Assembly (NCBI RefSeq): GCF_010729105.1
Contig: NZ_AP022573.1
Span: 3,348,001-3,412,000 of the forward strand
DNA length: 64,000 bases
Reading direction: 5' to 3'
Source: Mycobacterium saskatchewanense
Lineage (GTDB): Bacteria > Actinomycetota > Actinomycetes > Mycobacteriales > Mycobacteriaceae
Part shown: positions 8,479-17,542 of the stretch, piece by piece
Position numbering within the stretch: position 1 is the stretch's first letter
How the letters are laid out: each line of letters begins with the position of its first letter
Position numbers and translations under genes: made by a program
Notes under the pieces: generated by a model
What the model was told of the DNA's origin: nothing
What the model saw: only the letters and a program-made list of their open reading frames with translations
The model's database searches: none

Positions 8479-9531
8479 TCATCCGGGCAGCTTGGCGAGC
8501 TCCGCCAGCCCACGGGAGATCAACGGCGCGACCACCTCGGGCATCTCGTCCGAGGTGTCGCCCTTGCCGTGGGCCAGGTCCGACATCCGCCGGCGGAAGT
8601 CGATGCCGGCGGCGATGATGGCCAGCTTGAAGTAGGCCAGCGCCATGTAGAACTCCCAGTGCGCCAGCGACACCCCGGCGACCAGCGAATACCGGTCGGC
8701 CAGCTCGTCGGCGGTCGGCAGCAGCGGTGACGTCCACGCCGCCTGCGCGTTGACGATCAGGTCGAGAGCCGGGTCCCGGTATACGCACATCAGGGCCGCG
8801 TCGCTGAGCGGGTCGCCCAGCGTCGAGAGCTCCCAGTCCACGACGGCGCGCACCTTGGTGGGATCGTCGGCGTCCAGGATGGTGTTGTCGATCCGGTAGT
8901 CACCATGCACGATCGACGTGCGGCTCTGCTGCGGGATCGCCTCGCGCAGGCCGGAATGCAGCCGCTCGACATCGGCGTCACGCCGGTCCTCCGGGAGCCG
9001 CACCAGGTCCCACTGCGAGCCCCACCGCCGCACCTGGCGTTCCAGGTAGCCGCTCGGCTTGCCGAAGTCGGCCAGCCCCACGGCGTTCGGGTCGACCCCG
9101 TGCAGGTCCACGAGCACCCGGATCAGCGAGTTCACGCAGCCGTCGATAACAGTGCGACTGAGCGCTTCGAGCTGGGCCCTGCGGCGCACCACCTGGCCGG
9201 CCACAAATTCGACGATCTGGAACGGGGCGCCCAGCACCGACTCGTCCTCGCACAGCGCTATCGCGCGCGCCACCGGGACCGGGGTGTCGCGCAGCGCGGC
9301 GACGACCCGGTACTCGCGCGACATGTCGTGCGCGGACGGCGTCAGCCCGTGCAGCGGGGGGCGCCGCACCAGCCAGCTGGTCGCGTCGTCGTACACGCGG
9401 AACGTCAGGTTCGAGCGGCCACCGGAAATGAACTCCGCCCGCAACTCGCCGTCGCGGCCGATCCCCAGCGAACGCAGATACCGGTCCAGGGAGGAGAGGT
9501 CGAGCCCTTCGAGTTGGTCAGCAGACGTCAC
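8479..9531 (-). CDS. fadE36: APH-fold phosphotransferase annotated FadE36
   Basis: A 350-residue aminoglycoside-phosphotransferase/choline-kinase fold protein, as in the N-terminal part of ACAD10/ACAD11. The kinase motifs are present: a P-loop-like GGRSNLTF, the catalytic-loop VHGDYRIDN, and the metal-binding VVDWELSTLGDP. No acyl-CoA dehydrogenase domain is present, so the inherited name FadE36 (Rv3761c) is misleading. Members of this family phosphorylate hydroxyacyl-CoAs in some pathways. Two paralogues lie at 10261 and 23478. Confidence 0.85.
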   Translation of the reverse strand: MTSADQLEGLDLSSLDRYLRSLGIGRDGELRAEFISGGRSNLTFRVYDDATSWLVRRPPLHGLTPSAHDMSREYRVVAALRDTPVPVARAIALCEDESVLGAPFQIVEFVAGQVVRRRAQLEALSRTVIDGCVNSLIRVLVDLHGVDPNAVGLADFGKPSGYLERQVRRWGSQWDLVRLPEDRRDADVERLHSGLREAIPQQSRTSIVHGDYRIDNTILDADDPTKVRAVVDWELSTLGDPLSDAALMCVYRDPALDLIVNAQAAWTSPLLPTADELADRYSLVAGVSLAHWEFYMALAYFKLAIIAAGIDFRRRMSDLAHGKGDTSDEMPEVVAPLISRGLAELAKLPG

Positions 9532-9566
9532 CGGACTTGTCTACCACCGCCGGTTGCGGCCGAGCG

Positions 9567-10175
9567 TCACCACCGCTGGTTTCGCGGCAACAGGTCCCAC
9601 ACGTGTTCGGTGGTGTTGACGGCCGCCACGGTCGCCTGGCCGGAACGGGAGAACAACAGCCGGGTCACCGAGGCGTAGTCGACCGGAAACGACAGCAGCC
9701 GCGCGGTGCCCAGGATCTCGTGCAGCAGCACGTTGATCACCCCGCCGTGGCTGAACACCGCGACCGTGTCGTCGGGGTCGGTGGCGGCAACGAGGTCGTC
9801 GACGGCAGCGCGGACGCGCCCGCGGAACGCGTCCTCGTCGACCGCGCTGGGCAGGTGACCCTGGGCCAGGCGCGCCCATTCCTCCGGTCGTTCCTGCCGG
9901 ATCTGCTCGACGGGGATGTACAGCGGAAGGTCGCGGTCGTACTCGGCGAATCGGTCGTCGATCTCGACGGCAAGCTCGCGGGCCGCCGCAACCGGTTCTG
10001 CGGTCTGGATGGCCCGCCGCTGCGGGCTGCTGACCACCCGCGAGATGGGGAACCGGGCCAGCGCCTCGGGCAGCCGCCGGACCTGGGCGAACCCTTCGTC
10101 CGACAGGTCCGGATCGGAGCCCTCACCGTGGTCGCTGCGCAGCGGCAGCGCATGCCGGACCAGCAGAACTTGCAT
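9567..10175 (-). CDS. Histidine phosphatase family protein
   Basis: A 202-residue phosphoglycerate-mutase-like phosphatase. The nucleophile motif LVRHA begins at residue 5, and SSPQRRAIQTA supplies the second Arg. The acid Glu lies around FAEYD, and the second catalytic His in FSHGG. The substrate is unknown. It follows a gap of about 85 bp from the divergent kinase operon. A GGTGGG sequence just before the ATG is a weak ribosome-binding site. Confidence 0.88.
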   Translation of the reverse strand: MQVLLVRHALPLRSDHGEGSDPDLSDEGFAQVRRLPEALARFPISRVVSSPQRRAIQTAEPVAAARELAVEIDDRFAEYDRDLPLYIPVEQIRQERPEEWARLAQGHLPSAVDEDAFRGRVRAAVDDLVAATDPDDTVAVFSHGGVINVLLHEILGTARLLSFPVDYASVTRLLFSRSGQATVAAVNTTEHVWDLLPRNQRW

Positions 10176-10219
10176 GGGCCCACCTTTTCATGCGGCGAAC
10201 CACCTTCGCCCGACGAACG

Positions 10220-10234
10220 GAGAATGCTATTCTC
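10220..10234. promoter_or_regulatory. Palindromic operator overlapping the -10 of the kinase/SDR/ACAD operon
   Basis: GAGAAT-GCT-ATTCTC is a perfect 6-bp inverted repeat with a 3-bp spacer. It contains TATTCT (10228-10233), a good mycobacterial -10. A TetR repressor is encoded in the same operon (13334-13957), making autoregulation plausible. Confidence 0.55.
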
Positions 10235-10260
10235 TGCTCGGAGAGCGGGGTGTGCAGACG

Positions 10261-11292
10261 ATGACGACTGCCGGCGATACTCAGGTGGACCCGGGCGTTC
10301 TCGCCCGATGGCTGGACGCCAACGACGCGCCCGGCGGCGGCGAATACCCGCTGGTGCAACAGCTCACGGGCGGTTCCCAAAACACCCTGTATCTCATCGA
10401 GCGGGGCGGCGAACGCATGGTGCTGCGGATGCCCGGGCCGCGGGCCGACGCCGCCCGCATCGACGGCCTGCTGCGCGAGATCCGGCTGGTGCGGGCGCTC
10501 TCCGGCACCGACGTCCCGCACGCGGGGTTGATCGCCGCCGACGATTCCGGCGCCGTGCTGGGGATGCCGTTCTACGTCATGCAGGCCATCGACGGGTGGA
10601 GCCCGATGGACGGGGGGTGGCAGCCGCCGTTCGACGCCGACCTGGCGGCCCGTCGGGCACTGGCGTTCGAGCTCGTCGAGGGCGCCGCCAAGCTCGGCCG
10701 CGTCGATTGGCGTGGCCAGGGCCTCGAGGGATTCGGCCGTCCCGACGGCTTCCACGAGCGGCAGGTCGATCGCTGGCTGACGTTCCTGAGCGCCTACCAG
10801 GTGCGCGAGCTGCCCGGCCTCGACGAGGCCGCCGACTGGCTGCGCAACAACCGCCCGGCGAGCTACACGCCGGGAATCATGCACGGGGACTACCAATTCG
10901 CCAACGTGATGTTCGCCCACGGGGCACCCGCCCGGTTGGCCGCGATCGTGGACTGGGAGATGACGACGGTCGGCGACCCGCTGCTGGACCTCGCCTGGTG
11001 CCTGCTGGGCTACGACGGCGAGGAGCCGCGCGCCGACGGGTTTTACCTGGACATGCGCGGCATGCCCCGGCGCGGCGAATTGCAGGAGCACTACGAGCGC
11101 GTCAGCGGCCTGTCCACCGACAACATCGACTACTACCTGGTGCTGGCCAACTGGAAACTCGGCATCGTGCTGGAGAAGACCTACGCTGCGGGGGTGCGCA
11201 CCGGAAAGGTCGACCCCAAGATCACCGACGCCTTCGGGCCTATGATCCTGCAGCTCATCGCCACGGCGGCCGAACTGGCCGGGCGGCGCTGA
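10261..11292 (+). CDS. APH-fold phosphotransferase (ACAD10/11 kinase-domain or LvaA type)
   Basis: A 343-residue kinase-fold protein with a glycine-rich loop (GGSQNTLY), MHGDYQFAN in the catalytic loop, and IVDWEMTTVGDPLLDL for metal binding. It is the first gene of a tight operon with an SDR, an acyl-CoA dehydrogenase, TetR and a quinone oxidoreductase. In the Pseudomonas levulinate pathway a homologous kinase phosphorylates 4-hydroxyacyl-CoA before an ACAD-family enzyme acts; a similar role here is inferred. The ATG is preceded by GGAGAGCGGGG. Confidence 0.85.
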   Translation: MTTAGDTQVDPGVLARWLDANDAPGGGEYPLVQQLTGGSQNTLYLIERGGERMVLRMPGPRADAARIDGLLREIRLVRALSGTDVPHAGLIAADDSGAVLGMPFYVMQAIDGWSPMDGGWQPPFDADLAARRALAFELVEGAAKLGRVDWRGQGLEGFGRPDGFHERQVDRWLTFLSAYQVRELPGLDEAADWLRNNRPASYTPGIMHGDYQFANVMFAHGAPARLAAIVDWEMTTVGDPLLDLAWCLLGYDGEEPRADGFYLDMRGMPRRGELQEHYERVSGLSTDNIDYYLVLANWKLGIVLEKTYAAGVRTGKVDPKITDAFGPMILQLIATAAELAGRR

Positions 11293-11293
11293 A

Positions 11294-12052
11294 ATGGGTT
11301 ACGCTGACCGGCTTTTCGACCTCACCGACCGCGTCGTGCTGATCACAGGCGGCAGCCGGGGGCTGGGCCGCGAGATGGCGTTCGCCGTGGCGCGCTGCGG
11401 CGCCGACGTGGTGATCGCCAGCCGCGACATGGACAACTGCGTGAGCACCGCCGCCGAAATCGAGGCACAGACCGGCCGGTCGGCCATGCCCTATCAGGCG
11501 CACGTCGGCCGCTGGGACCAGCTCGACGGCCTGGTGCAGGCGACCTACGACCGGTTCGGCAAGGTCGACACGCTGATCAACAACGCGGGCATGTCGCCCT
11601 TGTACGACAAGCTGACCGATGTCACCGAGAAGCTGTTCGACGCGGTGGTCAACCTTAACCTCAAGGGCCCCTTCCGATTGTCGGCGCTGGTTGGGGAACG
11701 AATGGTGGCCGACGGAGGCGGATCCATCATCAACGTCAGCTCCACGGGGTCGCTCCGTCCCAACGGCGGCATCGTCCCGTACGCCGCGGCCAAGGCCGGG
11801 CTCAACGCCATGACCGAAGGGCTGGCGCAGGCGTTCGGCCCGACCGTACGGGTCAATACCCTGATGGCGGGTCCGTTCCTCACCGATGTCAGCAAGGCCT
11901 GGGATCTGGGGAACGGCAACAACTTCGACCACCTCGCCTTGAAGCGGGCCGGCGATCCCGCGGAAATCGTCGGCGCCGCTTTGTTTTTGGCGTCCGACGC
12001 GTCGAGCTTCACCACCGGTTCGATCCTGCGCGCCGACGGTGGAATCCCCTAG
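11294..12052 (+). CDS. SDR-family oxidoreductase
   Basis: A 252-residue classical short-chain dehydrogenase. Features are the nucleotide motif GGSRGLG (about 18-24), NNAG (about 96), catalytic Ser in INVSST and the YAAAK motif (about 155-159), and a C-terminal ADGG typical of FabG-like enzymes. It probably interconverts a keto and a hydroxyacyl-CoA in the operon's pathway. It starts one base after the kinase stop, so translation is almost certainly coupled. Confidence 0.9.
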   Translation: MGYADRLFDLTDRVVLITGGSRGLGREMAFAVARCGADVVIASRDMDNCVSTAAEIEAQTGRSAMPYQAHVGRWDQLDGLVQATYDRFGKVDTLINNAGMSPLYDKLTDVTEKLFDAVVNLNLKGPFRLSALVGERMVADGGGSIINVSSTGSLRPNGGIVPYAAAKAGLNAMTEGLAQAFGPTVRVNTLMAGPFLTDVSKAWDLGNGNNFDHLALKRAGDPAEIVGAALFLASDASSFTTGSILRADGGIP

Positions 12053-12069
12053 CAGAGAGGACTACCCGC

Positions 12070-13353
12070 ATGCCCTGGAACTTTTCCACCGAACCGGAGT
12101 TCGAGAAGAAGCTGCAGTGGGTCCGCGAGTTCGTCCGCGAGGAGGTCGAACCCCTCGAGGTGCTTTTCCCGGGTTGCGAGTTCCTGCCGCTGAACCCCGA
12201 ACGCCGCCGGATCATCGACCCGCTCAAGCAGCGGGTGCGCGACAACGGCCTGTGGGCGCCACACCTGGGGCCGGAACTGGGTGGGCAGGGCTTCGGCGCG
12301 GTCAATCTGACGCTGATCAACGAGATTCTCGGCCGCAGCCCGTGGGCGCCGATCGTGTTCGGAACCCAGGCGCCCGACACCGGCAACGCCGAGATCATCG
12401 CCCGCTTCGGCACCCAGGAGCAGAAGGACCGTTACCTGTCGGGACTGTTGTCCGGCGAGATCTTCTCGTGCTTCTCGATGACGGAGCCGCAGGGTGGCGC
12501 CGACCCCCGGGTGTTCCGCACGCGCGCCGTCCGCGACGGTGACGACTGGGTGATCACCGGGCGAAAGTACTTCTCCTCCAACGCCTCCGTCGCCTCCTTC
12601 TTCATCGTCGTCGCGATCACCGACCCCGATGTGCCCGTCCACCGCGGCGCCTCCACGTTCCTCGTGCCGGCCGGCACCGACGGCCTGAACATCGAGGCCA
12701 ACCATCACCTCGTCGGGGCGCTGCCCCACGAGCCCGGCCATTCGCTGGTGCATTACGACGGGGTCCGGGTGCCCGCCGAGGCGCTGCTCGGTGAGCCCGG
12801 GCAGGGCTTCATGATCCTGCAGACCAGGCTGGCCGGGGGCCGGCTGCACCACGCGATGCGGTCCATCGGAATGGCCCAGCGCGCCGTCGAGATGATGTCG
12901 CGGCGCGCGAAAAGCCGCTTCACGCAGGGCAGCTCGCTCGCGGACAAGCAGCTGGTGCAGGAGTTCGTCGCCGACTCCTATACCGAGCTGACACCGTTCC
13001 GGCTGACCGTCCTGCACGCGGCCTGGCTGATCGATCAGGGCGACGAGCAGGCCGCCCGCGCCGAGATCGCCGCCTGCAAGATCCTGGCGTCACAGGTGCT
13101 CAAGTCGATCGGGCTGCGGGCCATTCAGGTGCACGGCGCGCTCGGGCTCACCGACCAGCTGCCGCTGGTCAACGTGCTGCTGGGCGGCATCGCGCTCGGC
13201 CTGGCCGACGGGCCGACCGAGGCGCACAAGGTCAATCTGGCGCGGATGCTGCTCAAGGGCTACGACGCCGAGGACGCCGAGTGGCCCAGCGAATCGCTGG
13301 ACGTCCGGCGCGCGGCCGCGCGCGCCAAATACGGTGAGCTCGTTGAGCGGTAA
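12070..13353 (+). CDS. Acyl-CoA dehydrogenase (FadE type)
   Basis: A 427-residue flavoprotein with the N-terminal helical, beta-barrel and C-terminal helical ACAD domains. Visible motifs are CFSMTEPQGGADP (flavin/substrate loop) and a late VHGALGL. It resembles ACAD11-type dehydrogenases that work with an APH-fold kinase, here encoded two genes upstream. A GAGAGGA ribosome-binding site precedes the ATG. The 3' end overlaps the tetR start by 20 bp. Electrons would pass to an ETF. Confidence 0.9.
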   Translation: MPWNFSTEPEFEKKLQWVREFVREEVEPLEVLFPGCEFLPLNPERRRIIDPLKQRVRDNGLWAPHLGPELGGQGFGAVNLTLINEILGRSPWAPIVFGTQAPDTGNAEIIARFGTQEQKDRYLSGLLSGEIFSCFSMTEPQGGADPRVFRTRAVRDGDDWVITGRKYFSSNASVASFFIVVAITDPDVPVHRGASTFLVPAGTDGLNIEANHHLVGALPHEPGHSLVHYDGVRVPAEALLGEPGQGFMILQTRLAGGRLHHAMRSIGMAQRAVEMMSRRAKSRFTQGSSLADKQLVQEFVADSYTELTPFRLTVLHAAWLIDQGDEQAARAEIAACKILASQVLKSIGLRAIQVHGALGLTDQLPLVNVLLGGIALGLADGPTEAHKVNLARMLLKGYDAEDAEWPSESLDVRRAAARAKYGELVER

Positions 13354-13957
13354 CCGCGTCGCCGCAGCCGTCGAACGCGCCCTCGACGAGCGGCAGCGGG
13401 AGGCCACCGAGGAGGTGGAACGCATTCTGGCCGCCGCCGTGCGGGTGATGGGGCGGGTGGCCCCGGAGCCGCCGCGGGTCAGCGACATCGTCGCGGAGGC
13501 GGGCTCGTCCAACAAGGCGTTCTACCGGTACTTCGCCGGCAAGGACGACCTCATCCTGGCCGTCATGGAGCGCGGCGTCGCCATCGTCGCCTCCTACCTG
13601 CAGCACCAGATGGCCAAGGAGTCCAGGCCACGGGACAAGGTCGCGCGGTGGATCGAGGGGGCGCTGGCGCAGATCGCCGACCCGCACCTGATCAGCATGA
13701 GCCGGGCTGCGGCCGGCCAGATGTCGGCCGCCACGACTTGGCGTGCGGCAGACCAGGAGATGATGCGGCCCTTGCGCGAGCTTCTCGTCGAACCCGTTGC
13801 CGCACTGGGCAGCACGGATGTCGAGCGCGACGTCGAGGCGGTGTTCAGCTGCACGGCCGCGACCATGCGCCGCTACGTGGGTTCGGCTGACCGCCCGCGC
13901 CCCGACGACATCGACCATCTGGTGCGGTTCTGCCTGCGTGGTCTGGGGACCGGCTGA
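13334..13957 (+). CDS. TetR/AcrR-family transcriptional regulator
   Basis: A 207-residue regulator. The helix-turn-helix is at about residues 45-70 (VSDIVAEAGSSNKAFYRYF, then AGKDDLI), with an all-helical ligand domain after it. It starts with GTG inside the end of the ACAD gene and its TGA overlaps the next ATG by one base. Likely ligand: an acyl-CoA intermediate of the pathway (inferred). Its probable operator is the palindrome at 10220-10234. Confidence 0.9.
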   Translation: MSSLSGNRVAAAVERALDERQREATEEVERILAAAVRVMGRVAPEPPRVSDIVAEAGSSNKAFYRYFAGKDDLILAVMERGVAIVASYLQHQMAKESRPRDKVARWIEGALAQIADPHLISMSRAAAGQMSAATTWRAADQEMMRPLRELLVEPVAALGSTDVERDVEAVFSCTAATMRRYVGSADRPRPDDIDHLVRFCLRGLGTG

Positions 13958-14928
13958 TGCGCGCCGTGGTGTGCCGGTCCTACGGCACACCGGACGACCT
14001 GGTGCTCGACGACCTGCCCGACCCCACCCCCGGCCCCGGCCAGGTGGTCGTTGGGGTGCGCGCCGCCGGGGTCAACTTCCCCGACGTCCTGCTGATCGCG
14101 GGAAAATACCAGATCAAGATCCCGGTGCCCTTCATCCCCGGCAGCGAGCTGGCGGGAGAGGTGGTGGCCGTCGGTGACGGCGCACCGTTCCGGCCCGGCC
14201 AGCGCGTATCCGCGACCACGCCGACCGGCGCGTTCGCCGAACGGGCCCTGCTGGACGCGGGGGCGGTGACGCCCGTGCCCGACGACGTCGATTTCGCCTC
14301 CGCAGCGGCGTTCGGTGTCACCTATCGCACCGCCCACCACGCGCTGCGATCGGTGGCCGATGTGCGCCAAGGCGATTGGGTGGTGGTGCTGGGAGCGGCC
14401 GGTGGGGTCGGGTTGGCGGCCGTCGACCTGGCGGTGGCCATGGGCGCCCGGGTGCTGGCGGCGGCGTCGAGCCCGGAAAAGCTCGCATTGTGCCGCCGAC
14501 GCGGCGCGGCGGCGGCCGTCGATTACGAACGCGAAGACCTCAAGTCACGGATCCGGGAGCTCACCGGGGACTCCGCCAGGGTGATCCTCGACCCCGTCGG
14601 CGGCCCCCACTCGGAACCCGCGCTGCGTGGCCTGGCCCGTGGCGGAACCTTCGTCACCCTCGGCTACGCCGCGGGCGGCATTCCGGCCATCCCGCTCAAC
14701 CTCGTACTGCTCAAGGGAATCACAGTCCGCGGCATGGAGATTCGTACTTTCACGGCTGACCGCCCCGACGACGCCGCCCGCGACATGCGGGAGCTTGCGG
14801 GGATGTTTGCCGCCGGCACGATCCGCCCCTACATCGGCGCGCGATTCCCTCTGGGGGAAACGGCGGCGGCGTTGCGGCACGTGGCGGAGCGCATGGCGCT
14901 GGGCAAGGTGGTCATCGAGGTCGCGTGA
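13957..14928 (+). CDS. NADPH:quinone oxidoreductase-type medium-chain dehydrogenase
   Basis: A 323-residue zinc-independent MDR protein. It has an N-terminal GroES-like domain and a Rossmann domain with GAAGGVGLAAVDLA (about residues 145-158). Zinc ligands of alcohol dehydrogenases are absent. The last gene of the five-gene operon, overlapping tetR by one base. Possible role: reduction of an enoyl intermediate or a quinone. A stem-loop follows. Confidence 0.88.
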   Translation: MRAVVCRSYGTPDDLVLDDLPDPTPGPGQVVVGVRAAGVNFPDVLLIAGKYQIKIPVPFIPGSELAGEVVAVGDGAPFRPGQRVSATTPTGAFAERALLDAGAVTPVPDDVDFASAAAFGVTYRTAHHALRSVADVRQGDWVVVLGAAGGVGLAAVDLAVAMGARVLAAASSPEKLALCRRRGAAAAVDYEREDLKSRIRELTGDSARVILDPVGGPHSEPALRGLARGGTFVTLGYAAGGIPAIPLNLVLLKGITVRGMEIRTFTADRPDDAARDMRELAGMFAAGTIRPYIGARFPLGETAAALRHVAERMALGKVVIEVA

Positions 14929-14934
14929 TCCGCG

Positions 14935-14992
14935 CGAGCAGACGCAAAGGCGTACGACACGCCGGGGAAATGCGGACTTTTGTGTCTGCTCG
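14935..14992. terminator. Bidirectional stem-loop between convergent genes
   Basis: The 14-base arm at 14935-14948 (CGAGCAGACGCAAA) and its near-perfect complement at 14979-14992 have one mismatch and enclose a 30-base loop. Both transcripts (ending 14928 on + and 15015 on -) run into it. This GAGCAGAC/GTCTGCTC stem recurs between mycobacterial genes and probably terminates transcription. Confidence 0.65.
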
Positions 14993-15014
14993 GCCGGGTG
15001 ACCACGGTGTGCGC

Positions 15015-16895
15015 CTACGGCGTGACGATGCTGAAGCTCGGGTCGGGTTGGTCGAGGACGCCCAGGAAGGCCTGCAGGGCCCGCTGGTCGCCCGCGATCT
15101 CCAGCCCGGGTGAAGCGAAGTCGCCCATGGCGACGGTGATCAGGCGAAACTTGCTGTCCAACTTGACCGTGACGGTCGCCGTAGCCGGGGCGGCCGGCGC
15201 CTTGAGGTAGACGAGCACTCCGTTGCGCAGGGCCAGCCGGTAGTTGGTGGCGAGGTCGGCGAACGAGACGTCGAGGGTGACGTCGAGGTCCCAGCCCCGC
15301 GGGCCGTTCACGCGGATGGCGAGGCTGTCGAAGATCTGCTCGGGGGTCAGCTGGTTCACCATGGACAACGAGGTGGCCGTGGTGGCGGTGCCGAAGTTGC
15401 CGTCCCGCAGTTCGGTCGCGCCGCTCATGAAGAAGTTGCGCCAGGTGGCGTTCTCGGCGCCGTAGGCCAGCTGCTCGAGCGTGTCGGCGTACAGTGCGCG
15501 GGCCCCGTCGTGCCGCTCGTCGGTGAACACGGCGTGGTCCAACAGTGTCGCCGCCCAACGGAAGTCGCCGGCGTCGAACGCGGCCCGGGCCAGCTCGACG
15601 ACCCGGTCGATCCCGCCCATCGCGTCGACGTAGCGGGGCGCGAGCGCCTCCGGGGGATGCGGCCAGAGCCGGCCGGGGTTGCCGTCGAACCAGCCCATGT
15701 AGCGCTGGTAGACGGCCTTGACGTTGTGGCTGACCGAGCCGTAGTACCCGCGAGCATGCCACGCGCGCTCCAGCGCCGGCGGCATCCGGAACATCTCGGC
15801 GATCTCCACACCGGTGTGACCCTGGTTCAGCAGTCGCAGCGTCTGGTCGTGCAGGTACGCGTACAGGTCGCGTTGCAGGGACAGGAATTCGACGATGCTC
15901 TCGCGCCCCCAGGTCGGCCAGTGGTGCGACGCGAACACCACGTCGGTGCGGTCGGCGAAGGTGTCGATCGCCTCGGTGAGGTAACCGGCCCAAGCGTGCG
16001 GATCGCGCACCAGCGCCCCGCGCAGCGTCAGTAGGTTGTGCAGGTTGTGGGTGGCGTTCTCGGCCATGCACAGCGCCCGGAATTGCGGGAAATAGAAATG
16101 CATTTCGGCCGGCGCCTCGGTGCCCGGCGCCATCTGGAACTCGATCTCCACGCCGTCGACCGTGTGCTTCTCACCGGTCCGCCGGATGTTGATGGTGGGG
16201 ACGATGATGGCCACCTCGCCGGTCGACGGCGCCTGGCCCAGGCCGCAGCCCACCTGCCCCAGCGGCCCGCGCGGCAGCAGGGTGCCGTACATGTACGTGG
16301 CCCGGCGCGTCATGGCCGGCCCGGCATAGACGTTCTCCTGCACGGCGTGCTCGATGAAACCCTCGGGCGCCAGCACGGCCACCGCACCGGAGTCCACGTC
16401 TTGCTGCGAGGTGACACCCAGGACGCCGCCGAAGTGGTCGACGTGGCTGTGGGTGTAGATCACGGCGACGACGCGACGCTCACCGCCCCGGTGCGCGCGA
16501 TACAGCGCCAGCGCCGCGGCGGCCGTCTCTGTGCACACCAGCGGATCGATGACGATGATCCCGGTGTCACCTTCGACGAACGTCACGTTCGAGAGGTCGA
16601 AGCCCCGGACCTGATAGATGCCGGGCACCACCTCGTAGAGGCCTTGCTTGGCGGCCAGCGTCGACTGCCGCCACAGGCTGGGATGCACCGACGTCGGCGC
16701 CGGGCCGCCGAGGAACGCGTAGGCGTCGTTGTCCCACACGACACGGCCGTCGGCCGCCTTGATGACGCACGGGGACAACGCGGCGATGAATCCACGATCG
16801 GCATTGTGAAAATCGGTGACGTCGTCGAATGGCAGGGGATGGTCGCGATGCGCCGACTCGATGACGGGGGCTGGGGTTTTGTGATCCACCGCCAA
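15015..16895 (-). CDS. Alkyl/aryl sulfatase, metallo-beta-lactamase fold (Rv3762c-like)
   Basis: A 626-residue SdsA1/BDS1-type sulfatase that hydrolyses alkyl sulfate esters such as SDS. The metallo-beta-lactamase motif THSHVDH (about residue 152) binds two zincs. A dimerisation domain follows, and the last ~120 residues form the SCP2-like alkyl-binding domain. No signal peptide is seen. The reading frame opens at a TTG (16895); a GTG two codons later is equally possible. It is divergent from lpqH with a 161-bp shared promoter region. Confidence 0.9.
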   Translation of the reverse strand: MAVDHKTPAPVIESAHRDHPLPFDDVTDFHNADRGFIAALSPCVIKAADGRVVWDNDAYAFLGGPAPTSVHPSLWRQSTLAAKQGLYEVVPGIYQVRGFDLSNVTFVEGDTGIIVIDPLVCTETAAAALALYRAHRGGERRVVAVIYTHSHVDHFGGVLGVTSQQDVDSGAVAVLAPEGFIEHAVQENVYAGPAMTRRATYMYGTLLPRGPLGQVGCGLGQAPSTGEVAIIVPTINIRRTGEKHTVDGVEIEFQMAPGTEAPAEMHFYFPQFRALCMAENATHNLHNLLTLRGALVRDPHAWAGYLTEAIDTFADRTDVVFASHHWPTWGRESIVEFLSLQRDLYAYLHDQTLRLLNQGHTGVEIAEMFRMPPALERAWHARGYYGSVSHNVKAVYQRYMGWFDGNPGRLWPHPPEALAPRYVDAMGGIDRVVELARAAFDAGDFRWAATLLDHAVFTDERHDGARALYADTLEQLAYGAENATWRNFFMSGATELRDGNFGTATTATSLSMVNQLTPEQIFDSLAIRVNGPRGWDLDVTLDVSFADLATNYRLALRNGVLVYLKAPAAPATATVTVKLDSKFRLITVAMGDFASPGLEIAGDQRALQAFLGVLDQPDPSFSIVTP

Positions 16896-17056
16896 TACAT
16901 TGCCATTAATAGCGCGCCTGTGAAGTGCGGTTGTCGAGTGGCCGATGAATGCAAAATTAATTGCTCCGGACTCTAGATTCTCCCTTCAGTTAACCCGCAT
17001 ACTGCCCATCGATCCGTCAAAGCCGACGGACAGCAAATTCGGGCAAAGGAGAACAG

Positions 17057-17542
17057 GTGAAGCGTGGACTGACGGTCGCGGCTGCCGGAGCGGCAATTCT
17101 GACCGCGGGCATTTCTGGCTGTTCGAGCAATAAGTCCAACACGGGCGGCGGCGGCACCGCGACTTCCGTGCCGGGAGCCTCCGTGTCGGTCGGCGCACCC
17201 GGCTCCAACGCGGCGAAGGTCATCATCGACGGCAAGGACCAGAACGTCCAGGGCACCACCGTCTGCGCCAAGGCCGCCGGCAACGTCACCATGGCGGTCG
17301 GCGGGAACACCACCGGGATCAGCGTTGTGCTGACCGACGCCAATCCTCCGCAGGTTAAGGCGGTCCAGCTCGGCAACGTCAACGGCGTGACCCTGCAGTA
17401 CGCGCAGGGCGGTCAGGGCAACGCCGCGGCGACCCAGGACGGCAACACCTACAAGATCACCGGCACCGCGACGGGCATCGACATGGCCAACCCGATGCAG
17501 CCGGTCAACAAGCCTTTCGAAATCGACGTGACCTGCTCCTAA
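17057..17542 (+). CDS. lpqH: 19-kDa lipoprotein antigen LpqH
   Basis: A 161-residue surface lipoprotein and major mycobacterial TLR2 agonist. The signal peptide ends in a lipobox with Cys22 (ISGC). A Ser/Gly/Thr-rich linker likely to carry O-mannose precedes the compact beta-rich C-terminal domain with two further cysteines. A strong AAAGGAGAA ribosome-binding site precedes the GTG. Its end overlaps the convergent tcrY by 4 bp. Equivalent to Rv3763. Confidence 0.96.
   Translation: MKRGLTVAAAGAAILTAGISGCSSNKSNTGGGGTATSVPGASVSVGAPGSNAAKVIIDGKDQNVQGTTVCAKAAGNVTMAVGGNTTGISVVLTDANPPQVKAVQLGNVNGVTLQYAQGGQGNAAATQDGNTYKITGTATGIDMANPMQPVNKPFEIDVTCS

Noticed and set aside
16998..17003. CATACT as the lpqH -10
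   Set aside because: Plausible position but no matching -35 and only moderate consensus; not listed as a feature.
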